A stretch of 64,000 nucleotides of DNA from Nemopilema nomurai (Eukaryota; Cnidaria; Scyphozoa; Rhizostomeae; Rhizostomatidae). The stretch spans positions 2,380,677 to 2,444,676 of the forward strand of contig ML133388.1 in assembly GCA_003864495.1 (NCBI GenBank), written 5' to 3'. Each line of letters opens with the position of its first letter. Within the stretch, counting starts at the first letter, position 1. A program made the position numbers and the translations under genes. Positions 34,576 to 48,219 of the stretch are shown piece after piece. Under the pieces are notes generated by a model. The model saw only the letters and a program-made list of their open reading frames with translations, ran no database searches and was not told the origin of the DNA.

Positions 34576-34638
34576 ACGCAAGCCTTACAAAAGGCACCCC
34601 TTTTTTAAAAAAACAGGCATACGCGAAAATTAAAGTAG

Positions 34639-34722
34639 AATTTGAGGCACCCCAATTACCAATTAGAATTTGAGGCACCCCTTTTACCAATTACAATTTG
34701 AGGCACCTCAATTCCCCTTTGA
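34639..34722. repeat. 28-bp tandem repeat, three copies
   Basis: The unit AATTTGAGGCACCCCAATTA recurs at 34639, 34667 and 34695, directly downstream of dispersed repeat copy B. Confidence 0.85.
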
Positions 34723-34901
34723 ATGAGAATCTTCGCCCTTTTGCTTCTAATTTCTATGGTTACTTTATCTAATATACTATGCTATTTTATGAAAAACATT
34801 GCTATTATCATACTTTCATAAACATCATCAGTTCCGATCCAGAATTGTGAAAGTGAACACAGAGCACAACATGCTAGGCAACATTTCTACTTTTAGCAAC
34901 A

Positions 34902-34902
<1 letters not shown>

Positions 34903-34943
<41 letters not shown>
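34903..34943. repeat. (TA)n microsatellite
   Basis: About 40 bases of TA dinucleotides with two TTA interruptions. Confidence 0.95.
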
Positions 34944-34944
<1 letters not shown>

Positions 34945-37900
34945 GGATATTAACAACTAATTTTGCTCACAATGTGCTGATTTGCTCATTTCCTTGTATG
35001 CTTCTGACCACGATTCACGATGTGCCATATTTGTGTATCTCATGATGGGCATAGGTCTTTTCTAATCATAAGAACCGTGAAATACAGTCTTTGGTGACAC
35101 CATAGCTTTGCCACTTCTGGGCTTTCCTCTCAAAGCAAAGCAAACGACATCAAAGTGGCGATAGCCTACCTCGCATTGCGCTTTCTTGTAGCATTCCTTT
35201 GTACGTACACACAAATATTCACGAGTATGTATTTAAATTTATACTATTTTCAGCACTCTTTCACGGATTTAAGGTGCTCACTAAAAGGCTTAAATGAATA
35301 TTAACCACTCACTGCAAGAGTTCTCAGTAGGAGCTTTCGTGTCTCTTTCAATAATGCTGCTAATTTTTCGAATGTCTGCACAACAAGATATTTTCTTTGA
35401 ATATAGCCTCTGGATCGCTTGCTGCAATCCACATGTGGGCTTTTCTCAGACTTGACGTTGTTTTTTCTAAACACTAGCAGATGCTTATCGAGAGAGTTTT
35501 CGAGTAGCAAAAGTTAGCACCATCAATTGGCGTTATGGCTTGGTTGTCAGTCAATAGCCAAAGAGAATTCTTCATTAATAATGCTGTCTCATACTTTACC
35601 AGTTATCCAATATTGAATGTCTTGAGTCTAAGAGGTTCATTTTGAGTTTTTCTTTTCCCTGGACCTAAGCTTTCAAATCAGGTTCTGAAATGATGTCACA
35701 ACAAGCTTCAGTCAACGAGTATAAGCAGTGTAAAACATAGGTTGATAGTGAAGCTTGTTATACAGTCTTGTGCTTTGAAGCTACTCTGATACAAATATTT
35801 ATTCCGCATTTCGTGTGACGACCATATATACAACTTTGTTTTAATTTCCATTTAGGCAGGAATGGGGAAAATGGCCAAAAATTAGTGACCTGCATTTTTT
35901 CATCAACTTTATCTATGGCGTGCTAGACGAAAATTGGAAAGCAATCTAGATTTCGTAGAATTCTCAATTCCCCACCTAAAGATGCAAAAGAAGTAGAATT
36001 GATCTTTTCTCGTCTGATAATGGGATTTGAAACTGAATCGAACTATTATAGCAAGGCCATTTTAGTTTGCAAAGATAACGGCAAATACAAATCATCTTTA
36101 CATACCAGAGCCTCTGCCGAGTAACGGAGGAGCACTAGAAACGAGGCTGGGCATACAGTATTAGAAAACTAACCAGATCTAAATATCATGTAACTAATTC
36201 CATACTTCTGTACTTGAGAGACCTGAAGACTAGTTTCATAGTTTTGCCTTATCAAATAATGTCTCATTTATTGCACATTGGCGCCATTTATATTGCCTTT
36301 AAAAAGGGCGGGAATCACCTGCAGATGTAAAAATGCGATTCTCAGGAGTACAGTTAATTAGCCTACCTTAAAAGGTTAATTGGTTGTGAATGGCGATATC
36401 TTTGTTAGGTATTCAACTCTAGCGATTTCAGTCAATTCGCTGTACAGGGTCACTTTACAGGTAGAATCGCCTCAGGCCCCATTTAGAACGTCTTTGACCC
36501 ATTGATCTCTATTTGGACGGCTTCTACACCCAAGCGGTCTTGGCGCGAGTACTTATCTGTCATTAGCCTGGAGGATATTTGATTGAATTCAAATAAAGGC
36601 GCCAAAACTAAAGCTCCTCCGCTTAGCCTTCCGCCAATGCTCAATCACAGTCGATCATGGGATTTTCATTGTATTCTTTAGTGATGATAATTTCAAAATG
36701 CGATGGATAAGTAAATAATGATTTGAATCGATGGATTATCAGAATTTATCAAGTTTCTCGGGTACAAAGTTCGGGGTATATGACGCAACTTATAGAGAAT
36801 AAAGCATATAAAAGTAAACAGCGAACAAAGGGCAATGGAGAATAGACTCAGTCTTTGGGCAAAAGTAGCAAAGATAATAAAGACAGCTCTGAAAAATTAG
36901 TGTATGAGGGGGACCAAAAGATTAGTTGAATATGCATTTTAGCGATTGTGATTATCACGCCAATACAGTTCCAATACATCAAAGAGAGGCGCCGTTGACC
37001 TTCTAAATCCAACGAAAATGGTATCCAATGTTCGTGATGGCGTGAGCAGCTATTAAGCATCACAAACGGACTACGACATAGGACGCGTCTCTGTTGGAAA
37101 TTTCTTAGATGGCCTCAACTTTCCGTGATTAGGTCCCGCCAGATTAATTTACAAATGAATTAGGTCAATTTATTAGAAACGGTTTTATGTTTTAGTTTCT
37201 GAGCCCAATTGAAGCTTTCTTGTGATCAGGCCTATTTCCCGACATCTTTGCTAATGCTAAGCTCTACTTATCTCTTCGCCATCTTCAAGGCCAAGCTGGA
37301 TTTATATGGGGCTACGTTACGCTTATAGCTGCGTTGGGGATTGGAAAACTTTATTGCGACGGACACTTGTTGGTGAGGCGGGAGTGGCTTTGAGAAAATG
37401 TTTGAGAATTAGCTGCTCCGTATAAACCATTTCCTTGAAGGTCATCTGATTGGACCCAATAAACTTTTATTGACAAAACATTCTGATCCTTCAATAAGAA
37501 TTATTATGTTTCATGGTGGAACATTTCTTTAGAGACAAAACTTTTGGCAATCATATGATTTTTATTCACATGCAACTATACTTTCTTAGTCCTCTATTTA
37601 CAACCTTTTTGAAAATTTACATTAAGAACCCGCAAAATAGAAACCAATTTTTCCAGACAGCCTGTTTAGTTTCTTATTAAAAGGGAATCTATCTAGGAAA
37701 GGCTTCTAATAATATGGTTGGAAAACGGGTTGGCTACTCTTTTGGAAAAAACACTAGTGAAACTGAGTATATTGTAAAAACATTGCTAATATTATAAAAT
37801 ATTATAAAAAAGTAACTTCACCAAATTTGTTTGCTTCTGTACGAATTTATGTATTTGAAAACGGAATTGTATCTCATAACAAAGTGTTCAGCCATGATGA

Positions 37901-40900
37901 AATATGTTATGTACTTGGGCTTCTCCTATAAGAAACCTTTATAGCTCAGGCTGAAAATACATAAGTGAACTATTCCTGAAAAATATCAGTCTGAGGTTTG
38001 TTATAAAGTGGTTTCTATTTGCGTGCTTATACTGTAGTGCGGGGTACCTTTCATGATGAATCGAGAGGACTGGGCCGATTTGCCGCCAAACAGCCTTGAG
38101 AGAAATGACATTATGAAAGGAATCACGTACCTGTTTGCTGCTATAGATCGCCGATTGTCGCAGAAACTAATTTCCTTGATGATCTAAACTTCCAGAAAAA
38201 GCGAGCTTGTTCCTACGGGAGCAAATGCAGTCTCCAGAACGTATTGCTAGCTCAACTGATGCCTTCTAACTAAATCATTGGTTCATTGCTTGCAGCTCAC
38301 ATCTTGCACTGTGGAAAGGAACACTTTCAGTCCGGTAAGAAAGCCCATTGCCTTTTTTCTTGGAGATTCACACCTTTGCTTAACGTGTTGTTGCCGAGAG
38401 CTCAGTTATTCTCGTGAAATTTTCTTTTGCACATTAAGTTGCTCTTATTCTTATGCAAGATGGAACACAAAAATCGTTTGGCTGGATGGAGCAAAATCGA
38501 ATAACAGCAAAGCAGAAATTTATAAGCACACAGAAGGAAGGAAAGTGAATATATTGGCTCTCGGAATTCCAAAAAAACAAATAGCTTTCTACTAATGCAA
38601 GGAATTATTTGCGATGCTTGAAATGCAAAGAGAAAATGCAAACAAGAAGAAATATAACGCTTCAGTTACCTTGGTGTTTGAAATGATATGCCACTAATAT
38701 TACTTGGCTTTGAGTGATTTTTTAGACATACAAAAAGGCTCGAAACCCATTCTCCGAGATGCTGAGGTTCACAAATATTCGTCGTCTGGGTTATCACTTC
38801 TAGATTTATATTTTGGTCAAAAGTATAAATCTTATAATATATTTCCTTAGAGCTATTTTGTTAAATGGACACTTCAATTAGAGAAAAATATTTCAATTGT
38901 GGCCGGGGTTTACCGATGCACCACCACTTACCCCTGTGTTTGGTAAAAGGCTTCCTCGATTCGAACAATACAATGCTCTAGTGTGGATATGAATGAAGTG
39001 GGTATCCCAGAGCCCGCTCGGATATCTTTACAGCATTGGATCGCCAAATCCACTCCGACCCATTATCACCCGCATATATCAAGAAAAATCGTCACCATAC
39101 TTAAGTTACATAAGGAAGTTGTGAACTCGAAGTAACATAAGGCAATGTTTTGATATTAGCCTAACACACTTGACGTCACGGGGAACGACTATGCACAAAT
39201 GTATACGCAAGTACACAATCTTTTGCGGGGCAGCCCTCTTTTGATGTTGCCTTGTTTACGGACATTGTCTTGCTGTTGTAGATGTGTGGGAGTCTTGAAA
39301 ATTTGACAACTCAGATTAAAGGAACGTTGAATAATAATGGCCTCTTGCCAAACCCATTTCTTGTGTTTGATATGTCAACAAGGGCGGTATTTACGGAAGC
39401 ATTCAGGCATGTCTCATGTAATCCGTGGCAGGATTTTGGTATCTCGATCAAGGCGTGATTTGCTAAAAATACAGCCGCTCTAAAAGGGGCGAAAGACCGC
39501 GGAGCAAGGTGTGAAATAGCGATCAAAACCAATGAAAGATGAGCGGGAGATCCGTATGACGGTTTTAGAGATGGTCAGGTGTTCAGAGAAATTCTCCAAA
39601 TATGTCTGATTTTAATTCCATGGATTTGGTGTAGGAAATGCATTTTTAAAGAACCCGTCACTATGGAACCTTTTAAAAGAGATTTTCTAAACAAGAATTT
39701 TCCTGTTCTTCATTGTTTTACTTTCATGATGGTCCTTGATCCGCTTATGTCTGCTTGGCCTTTCCTAACAATATTTTCCCGTTAGCTAGCCACACAGTGT
39801 TTCTATCACCCATGAAGGTGAAACTTCTACAAGAAGACCAAGAAAAAGTCTCGAGAAATTTTTCTGGTTACTTTCAGGGTCATCCCAGTTCGAGCTTTGA
39901 TTGGAAGTTAAATGACTGACCCATCCATATAAATCCATCTGAAAACAATAAGATTTTTAATTTTTAAATATTCGATAATCGATTCTAAATATTCCATGAT
40001 ATTCAATAATTTTCTAGTAAATCTATTTCATCTTCAATGAATTTCATTTGATATTCACCCAGTAAAATAAACTGTTAAAATGAAGGCTATCAATCGGCTC
40101 TTGGTTCGTGACCACGTGCTCTAGTATACCACGAGGGGCAGAAGATTCTTGTTCATTCATTTTCAGATTTCTGTCAGAGGAGGTCTTCCGTGTCCATTGT
40201 AGGGAGCCGCCTGTGTGTATTGAAAAGAGAACGTCACCATTCATTTTGTGCTTCTAAGTTTCAAACACACTCGAGGTTTCGGGCTGTGGCCACCGTCAAA
40301 CCGTTATTCAATGGCTGAATCACAAAGAAAACAATGCCCGGAAAGGATAGGAAGAATTATAATATCAAATTGCGTGATTCAGCTCTGCATAATAATCAAA
40401 ACCTCAGCCACTCCGTCTTTTTCAATTACCCGATTGTTGATTGGATGATTATCCCCTCAACCGCCACGAATTCGTATGACTTAGGCCATTTTTATTCAAT
40501 ACGGCCCAGCACGTTTTTACCCGTTTCGCCACGGCCCGCACCGTTCGCGCGTTGCTGTGATGACGTAACAAGCACTTCAACATTCGCGTGCCCTAATTCT
40601 CTCGTGCCAGTCTACAGTCTCATCCAGTTTCCCGCTGTTCAACACCTCTCGATTGTTTTACATGTATGCTAATGATAGTTGGGAAATTTTGAAATATTTT
40701 TCACACCCTGGTAGCCGTAGCTCAATATATATTGTTTAAAGGTGTCATGTTATTTCATAACACCAACAGTGTCGGCTTCACGGAAGTAAGTCTTGTTAAG
40801 GACGCAAAAAACATGTCACGAAATAATTAAAGGGAAATTACGCCCCACCCTTCCCCCATAGTAGTCCTCTGTTTATATACTTCCTCTGTTGATTTTAAGC

Positions 40901-43900
40901 TTCATTGAGCTAACACAACTACTGTCTGTAATTTTTATCCAAAAATTTGCCGTTCTGTCCTTTTCTTGAGTAGGCGCCACCCATGTATACCAAAGCCCTT
41001 GACTATTTCGTATGCTGGTACATCAGCCGCCTATTTTGGCACAGCGTGCATTTTGGACCAATTGGCACATTTTTCATATTGGCACATTTAGAAGTAATAA
41101 GGAAAAATAATACGAATCTTCAGTCGCCAAGAACTTTTGAATAAAGCTAAGCGGATTCTACAGAGAGATTTCATAATTTTTTTCAAGTCAAGCTTGATTG
41201 GCTAATAGCTTCCCGCTCAGCAGAGATGACGTCATTATTCGAAGACCAGGGCATTACTTCTTTGCGGTAAAGGCACCAGCCGCTTGAAAATGATATCAAA
41301 GTGAAAAACTTTGGCGACACCGTTTGTCGCTAGATCTCTTGATTAGTCTGTAAAATCATATAAAGCTTTGTTTCCAAGCCAAAATGTTGGCAAGAAAAGT
41401 GCTATTGGAATCCTAGTCGTCGCGAGAAGTGCGTCGAAAATTTTTGAGAGCAGGTGAAAGAAGCAATGCCCTGGTCGACAGCGTGGTCAACGGGCACCAT
41501 GTATCGTTGCTCATTGGTCCGGTACGCTCGTCTCCAGCTCGAAATTATGCTACCTGTGTTCTAGCTGGTGCCAGGAAAGCACGTTTCGCGTGCTCTTTTG
41601 GCCTAGCCTCATGTGGCCTAGCCTCGTGTAGTGGCCGATGCTCCGAGACTTTTCGCAATCATCAGAAGTAAGGATCAACATGAATTATGTAGTTATACCA
41701 AGATAAATTGTTTAGGTTATTTAATAGAAGGATCAATCATTGAATAATGAATGTATACATGTGTATGATTACGTGTGTATAAGCAATGGAAGCGTTTGGT
41801 GATTAAAAGTAAATTTTTCTGTGCATCCAAATATCGTATGTCAACTCGCAATACGAAATGCTTGGATGCATTTGGATGAAATGTGCACCTCTACTTGTCG
41901 ATATCTGATTTGACTGATGCTTTTCCTTAATTCAACTACAAAGTACTAACGCATACACACTTTTTTTATAAGAATACCTAATTATTTCCGAGCCTCAATA
42001 TTCTTAGCAGTTTTAGATTTAGAGCCTTAAATTATTCTCAAATTATTCTTGGCCAACACAAGATGTAAATTTGCCATAAGATCATAGAAAAATATTGAAT
42101 CTTTTCTGATGTGTTGCTTTATGATAAATTTAAACAAGAACAAACATATATTTATGTACATAATGTTTAAAGCTTCAAAATTATAACTAGTGCTTTAGGA
42201 GAAAACTCAGATCGAGGAGAAATTTTAATCTTGATGATGGTCAAGCCTGGCATTTTTCTCAAATTTTTCTTAAATTTTAACATTTTTGATCCTCAATATT
42301 CTTTTAACAATATTCTTTCAAATTTTAACATTTTTGATCCTCAATATTCTTTTAGACTTCATTCTTATAAAAACTTATGTAATTATTATTCAACTGACCT
42401 TTAGCAATTTATGCTCCCTCGGGTTTTACTCTATGAAACAAGGCAGCCCGACAGGGGGTTTGACTAAAAGAGAATGCCGGATCAAAATTTTGTTCGAAAC
42501 AGAACCGGTTATGTAATACGTGCCCAGAGGTTATTGGCTTCTTTGTGAAGCAACAATAAAACTACTGTCACCAAATTCAACTAAAATACACCTTGTTCAT
42601 TGAGTTAAATCTTCTTTAAAACAAAGCTTAAAGTTTCCTGGATCACAAAGACTTCCAGAAAAGTTCAATTGCAATAGTGACGTCATCGTTTTAACTTCCA
42701 TCTCCTTGATCTATTCGTTTCTTGGTGTCAGCAACGTAATGCATCGAATAAGAAGGGGCTCGTACCGTTCTCTCAGCATATAAATTTTGGCCCTTGGGCA
42801 GGAGCACCCCCTATCTGGGCGCTTTTGTCCATTTTACTCCACTCGGCGGCTGACCATACAGTTATTTCATGGGGCTTATGACCACATTCAAATCCAATAC
42901 TGTGCCGGAAAACAAAAGATATGTTCATGTTCTGATTCAACGTGTCAATCACGAGAATATCCTTAAGATTTGTCCTCAGGGCTGAGATTTTGTCTTTATT
43001 TGGCTAGCTTGTGTGATCTCTGTGACAAGAGTGGTTGTTTTTCGCTCCCCACCCTGCCTCTTTCTTCCTCTCTTTCGCTAGCTGTCTACGAACTACAGGA
43101 TAGGTCGATATGTTGATGGGTAACGTCTCCGACATAAAATCTCTTCGTTGTCCCAACTCTACAGAATTTCTTCAGCGGCGGTATGATCTTGATAAATGCC
43201 AATATTTGATGGGAGGCAGAAAAAGAAAAGGCCAGAAAACTTTCTACGTTCCTGGAAGTAAATTATTTAATATTGATAAAATATTTTTTGGTCGTAAACA
43301 ATGCCAAAACTTAGATTGTATCATTTAGCCCTTTTGTCTCCATCTGAAACCAAGAATCTTATTTCACACAAATAATGACAGGAGATAAAGCTTAGAATCT
43401 CAAAGTCAAATTTACAGGAGATAGACAGATACCCTTTAGAGGAAGATGAGAGGGTATACTGTTTCATGACATAATATCTTGAAAAGAAATCAAATAAAAC
43501 GAACGATCGTCTTTCACGTGAGCACACTGGCTTATAAAGAAAGTGCCTTTTATTGAGTGGCCCATTTCATCTGTCACTTTCACTCTTGCCAAATAGACCT
43601 TGACCTGGTTAAGAATTTCCCTGGATTCTGAATGTTGATTTTCAATCAAAGAAATTTTTCGCTTTTATTGTAGATAAATGTTTTTTGTGAAGTTTCTTTT
43701 TAGTTAATTTAAGGGATTATCGCATATACCCTATAATGATTTTCTAGCACCAAGGTATTGAAGATCCGCATTGGTATGGTGGCTGTTATGCATGGTAGGG
43801 CAAGTTGCTGAGATCATTCGGTTACCGCATGGCTTGCACGCAACGGCCGCACTGATCCGGGGCTCGGGGCCGCGGTAGAGCTTCATGCAAACAACATGCT

Positions 43901-44175
43901 TCTACGTAACCAGTCACGTGATGTGTCAGAAACAACAATAAATATGGTTGCAGTGTTTGGATTTGAATAAACGACGAAGCCATAAAGGCAGGACGAGTCT
44001 CAAGAGAGGAAAGTTGCCCAACAGATCGAGGCACTCAGGAAAGAAAAGAAAGAGAAAGTAATTAGAAAGCAGATAAAATTTACAATTGGTGATAAAACTA
44101 TTGAGAGGCGGATTGTGACGGATATTTAATCATCGACCCACGATTGTTTGATAGCAATCACAGGATCACAGAGCG
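34944..44175. other. Gene-free stretch upstream of the SPSB gene
   Basis: About 9 kb without a recognisable coding exon. It holds three perfect TGACGTCA palindromes (39171, 41227, 42678) and a 48-bp tandem duplication around 42272-42355. Distal regulatory DNA is possible but cannot be shown from one sequence. Confidence 0.5.
42272..42355. repeat. 48-bp tandem duplication
   Basis: AAATTTTAACATTTTTGATC, continuing to about 35 bp, occurs at 42272 and again at 42320. Confidence 0.85.
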
Positions 44176-44183
44176 TATAAATA
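44176..44183 (+). promoter_or_regulatory. Candidate TATA box of the SPSB gene
   Basis: TATAAATA, 245 bases before the chosen start codon. The position would allow a 5' UTR of roughly 215 bases if no upstream exon exists. A distal promoter with a spliced leader exon is also possible. Confidence 0.35.
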
Positions 44184-44420
44184 AAGTTGAACAACCGTTC
44201 TTTACCAGTTCAAATCAGATGAGTTCATTCCGTTGAGAACATTAAATGTTGTTCTTGTAACTGTGCCAAAATTGAGGGTCATTATAGACGTTCGATCGTT
44301 TTTGGAAGAATTTTGTTGGCCGTCCAGTACGTAATTTTCATAGCAGTCGCTGGGTTTGTTGACCTGACAGCCAAAATAACTCGCTTAACATCGTACCAAC
44401 CCCTTCGGGATTACTTGAGA

Positions 44421-45150
44421 ATGGGGTCTCGCATCTCTTCAACGAAAAGGACGATCGACCAACAAAACGATCGTAAAGAGGCAACAAAGTACCGTCGTCG
44501 ACTGAAGGGGAAGAAGGACGTACTCAATCAGAACGGCGACCACTCAGCACCTAGGCCAAGGAAGCTTGACATTCTCCTCGATAGGCCCGTGTTGTCAAAG
44601 CAAACGCAAATAGAACATGGTTGGAATCAGGAAGACAGGAGTATGAACATTTATGTGAAAGAAGACGATCCACTCACACTTCACAGACATCCTGTAGCTC
44701 AAAGTACGGACGGTATCAGGGGCAAAGTCGGCTTCTCCAAGGGCCTACACGCATGGGATTTCCACTGGGCAACAAGACAGCGCGGAACACATGCAGTTAT
44801 TGGCGTTGCGACGAAGAAAGCTGCTCTACATTGTGCCGGATATCACTCCCTAGTTGGCAGTAATTCGGAAAGCTGGGGATGGGATTTAGGACGAAATAAA
44901 CTCTTCCACAATGAAAAGACATTTGTTGGAAAAAGCTACCCAAAGAATTTAGGACCAGATGAAACTTTTGTTGTACCAGACTCAGTGAGGATGATTCTTG
45001 ATCTTGATGAGGGAACTCTAGCTTTTGAAGTAGATGGACAATATTTAGGCCCTGCGTTCAGGAACTTGAAAGGACATTGTGTTTACCCTATGATCTCAGC
45101 GGTTTGGGGCCATTGTGAAGTCACCATGAAATACATCGGACGCCTCGACT
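44421..45150 (+). CDS. SPSB1/4-like: SPSB exon 1 (SPRY domain)
   Basis: 243 codons plus one base, donor GTGAGT after the R-L-D that ends the SPRY domain. The frame is open further upstream, to 44313, but without ATG. Confidence 0.93.
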
Positions 45151-47289
45151 GTGAGTATTGTTTATGTTCTATTTTTTGTTCAGTCTAAGCGATGCCTCTT
45201 TAATGATCTGAAGATTGACAACTTCCATTGATTCAACTTATTAAAGTTTCTCATAACACCCATTTGTTTTCGCGGTAAAGTATGGTTTAAATTGAAAGCA
45301 AGATCTTCCTGTTAGAAAAAAATTCTTTCAAATTTTTTGTTGCCACTTCCCAACAGGAAGTTGAACAGTCAGTTCCTTTGGTTAAGTGAAGAGGAAATCC
45401 TATATGTCCATAGGAGACGATACTTGCCCATTCAAAGTTTTTGCGTTGAATAAAGAAACCCTTTTATTGTTTTGTTTTAAGTTTAAAGACCGCAGAGCGT
45501 TTAATAGTCATTATTCCTTAAATGAAATAAGCAAGAGTATGATTTCCTATGCCAATATCATTGTTCAGACATTAGGCAATTAACTGTGTTACTGCCATAA
45601 TTTGGAAAGAAAATTGGCGCTTTAGCACCACGTGGGAGAAGCATTTCCGACAGAAGTTTACCCAGCCTCCTTGAGATTGTCAAGAAAGCTAATTCTTTAT
45701 TCAGACAATCTAAATCTAAAGCTCTGAAACGAAAATGAAAGTATCATTTAAGCAGGACACATTTGGCCGAAAGCTTCCTTACATTGGTTTATCCAAATAT
45801 CTTCGACCATGTGGTTTTGCATGAAAGAATAACCCCTTACATCATTTTCGCGGAAACAATAGTAGAATAGACTTCATGCTACGATCACCATGCATTGACG
45901 TATCTTGATGTGGCCAACAAAAATAGATATTACTAATAGCTTGTGTATTTTCTTTTTTGCTGGACTCGGGTTGACGTAGCTAATCTTGTAATTCAAATAG
46001 CCATTTTCATTAATTATTACGTCCAAATCACCTGGAGATCAGGTGGCAAGCAACCTCGTTTGGTTGTTTACTGCTTGGTAAATGGGTTTCTGCTTCTTTA
46101 AGTCACGTTATTGTTGTTACTCAAGTTTTTATCTCGTTTAATGAAGATAAGTGGGAGTTAAACATTCTGGGTGTTTCAGGGAACATGCTTGCCATGGAAA
46201 ACATGTGTCAACATATGTCCAGACAACCTTTTGTTTCCCCTTAATTCGATAAGTTATTGTCTGGGCATGGGCTCGAAATGTTCTGTTGGAAATCTGTCCT
46301 TTAAGTGACAACGCTGACCTTTCAAAGGCTAAATAAAGTGAAAGAGTTTCACACGCCGTTATTAAAGCAGGATGTTTTGAAAGTTTTGCCATTAGAAATT
46401 CGACCTGTCCCCTTGCGTAGATCATTGAACAGGGCATTTCTCTTTCCTCCGAACAAAAGGACCACGTTTACCCAAGCAGGTCACTGGTCGCACTGCTGTT
46501 GAATTGAATTGAACAAAAGCGCACGTGGTTCTCAAGCATCAGCGAATTTGAAAGAAGCCATGTTGACTGTTGATCTCTTTAGGGTTACCATAGGTTGCAG
46601 GTGGATATAGGTGTGCAAATTCACTGGTCACATCTATAGCCATAGCCATTGGTTTAGAAGTGAGCACGCGTGCTCATTATTCACTGTTCAAAACTATTCT
46701 CATCTGTTTCTTCGCCTCAACCAGAGCATTTTGCACCATTTTGTTTCCATGACAAACCGCCTAGCCTAGGTGATTCTGAAATGAACACGTCATAATTTCA
46801 ATAGAAAGAGGGAAGCCCCAGCCCCAGAAAAAACACCAGTCATCAAGAAATAACTATTCCCAGTTTCCCAGATTCCTATCGTGACGACATAGTTAATTGC
46901 TATAAGTCTAGACATTAAATTAAGCGATAATTTTCAATTGGTCCCCCTGCTTGGCGTTCCGTGCCTTCTTGGTATACCATACAGTTATTGGCACCACTTC
47001 AACTAGCTCAACCTGTACAAACAGACTTCAGTTTTACCTTTTCATTTGAAATCTTTGTTTTTTTTATTTAGGTTTCATCCTGAGATTTGGTAGCATATGT
47101 TCCATAGTGATTCTGTTGACAAAAATTTATAAGGATTTGTTTCTCTTTATAGCTGAACCATTGCCACTAATGGACCTGTGTCGATTCCAACTGAGGAAAA
47201 CCATTGGCAAGGAAAATATGACGAAAGATTTATTAGATCAGACTGACTTGCCCATGGAATTGAAAAAGTACCTGGTGTACGAATCATGA
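44421..47289 (+). CDS. SPSB1/4-like: SPRY domain and SOCS box protein (SPSB1/SPSB4 type), 2 exons
   Basis: Exons 44421-45150 and 47153-47289 give 288 residues plus TGA; human SPSB1 has 273. This is the substrate-receptor subunit of a Cullin-RING (Elongin B/C, Cul5) ubiquitin ligase. The SPRY domain (about 55-243) keeps the [18 protein letters not shown] and A-V-W-G-H-C-E signatures. The residues known to form the pocket for Asp/Glu-Ile-Asn-Asn-Asn peptides appear kept (R89, P91, A93, Y141, V228-G230). SOCS box 246-286: the BC box L-M-D-L-C-R is intact; the Cul5 box reads L-P-M-E instead of L-P-x-P. The ATG at 44421 is the first true ATG of the frame and gives M-G-x-x-x-S, as in SPSB1/4, a possible N-myristoylation signal. 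The N-terminal 45 residues are longer and more basic than in vertebrates. Confidence 0.94.
45151..47152 (+). other. Intron of the SPSB gene
   Basis: 2.0-kb GT/AG intron, AT-rich, without recognisable exon or mobile element. Confidence 0.6.
47153..47289 (+). CDS. SPSB1/4-like: SPSB exon 2 (SOCS box)
   Basis: The acceptor CTTTATAG completes a serine codon. It encodes [10 protein letters not shown] and the C-terminal box, with stop TGA at 47287. The SPRY/SOCS-box split by an intron is also seen in vertebrate SPSB genes. Confidence 0.94.
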
Positions 47290-48213
47290 AGTAGAAGAAC
47301 ATCGCGTGCAGCGAGAAAGGTGGTCCTGCTCAGTGACAAAACGCCTCGCAGGCTACACACAAAGGCAAAGCAGTGGCACGCCAGTTAAAAGTCTGCTTTC
47401 AGTTCAACGAAAGGGAGAAAACCTGCGCAAGCAGCTTCGTAGTGAAAATGACGTGGCCTGCTGGTACTTCCATGAAGTAAACAAGAGAAAAGACAGCAAT
47501 GCCGTTCAGTGGCCACGCCCTTTGCTGCTTTGAACCAATTTTTGTTGTTTCTATAAGAAAGATCTTTTCATACAATTATTTATTATTGATCCAACACGAA
47601 TCGTTATTTACTTGACCTGAATAGTCAAATGTTGGTTGTGTGTGGGAAAACAGAGCCAGGTCAAATCGTGGCCTATGTAGGCCGTGACCTCTTCTCTACA
47701 ACAATAGCTAATTCAAAAAAGGCTTTCATTTACATTGGTAATAGTATTCATAAAAAAGATGTGAAAGTAAAATGATTCCCTCAACAACGATTCTAATTGT
47801 GCCATTTTTATTTGACTTTAAGCTGGAGCCATATTGGTCCCAGTTTAAAGTTCCAAATTTACCCAGGCCAGATGACATGTTTATGATGTCGACAAAGATT
47901 ATAGTAAATAGCTTTCAACATTTGAATTTATATAAAATATGATAATGCAAAGAGATTTAATGAATTTATTCCCGGTTTAAGAGAAACAATTTAATATTAT
48001 TGTTGAGATTGTTATTATTATTATTGTAAGGTTGTAGTATTTTGAATTGAAAATTTTATTCTTCACGTTTAAATTTCGTATTTTGACACATTGTGCGTTC
48101 AAGCAGTATCGTCGGCAGCAAATGTTGGTATTTGTTTTGGGCAGTTGACAAGCAAATATTCACACACTCCATCAGAAATGTTGCACCAGGCCTATGTGAT
48201 ATAGGCTAAGAAG

Positions 48214-48219
48214 AATAAA
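48214..48219 (+). terminator. Candidate polyadenylation signal, SPSB gene
   Basis: First AATAAA seen after the SPSB stop, 0.9 kb downstream. The 3' UTR would be long, and a non-canonical nearer signal is possible. Confidence 0.3.

Noticed and set aside
44313..44420. N-terminal extension of the SPSB frame
   Set aside because: It begins with TTG, not ATG. The ATG at 44421 gives the family's M-G start.
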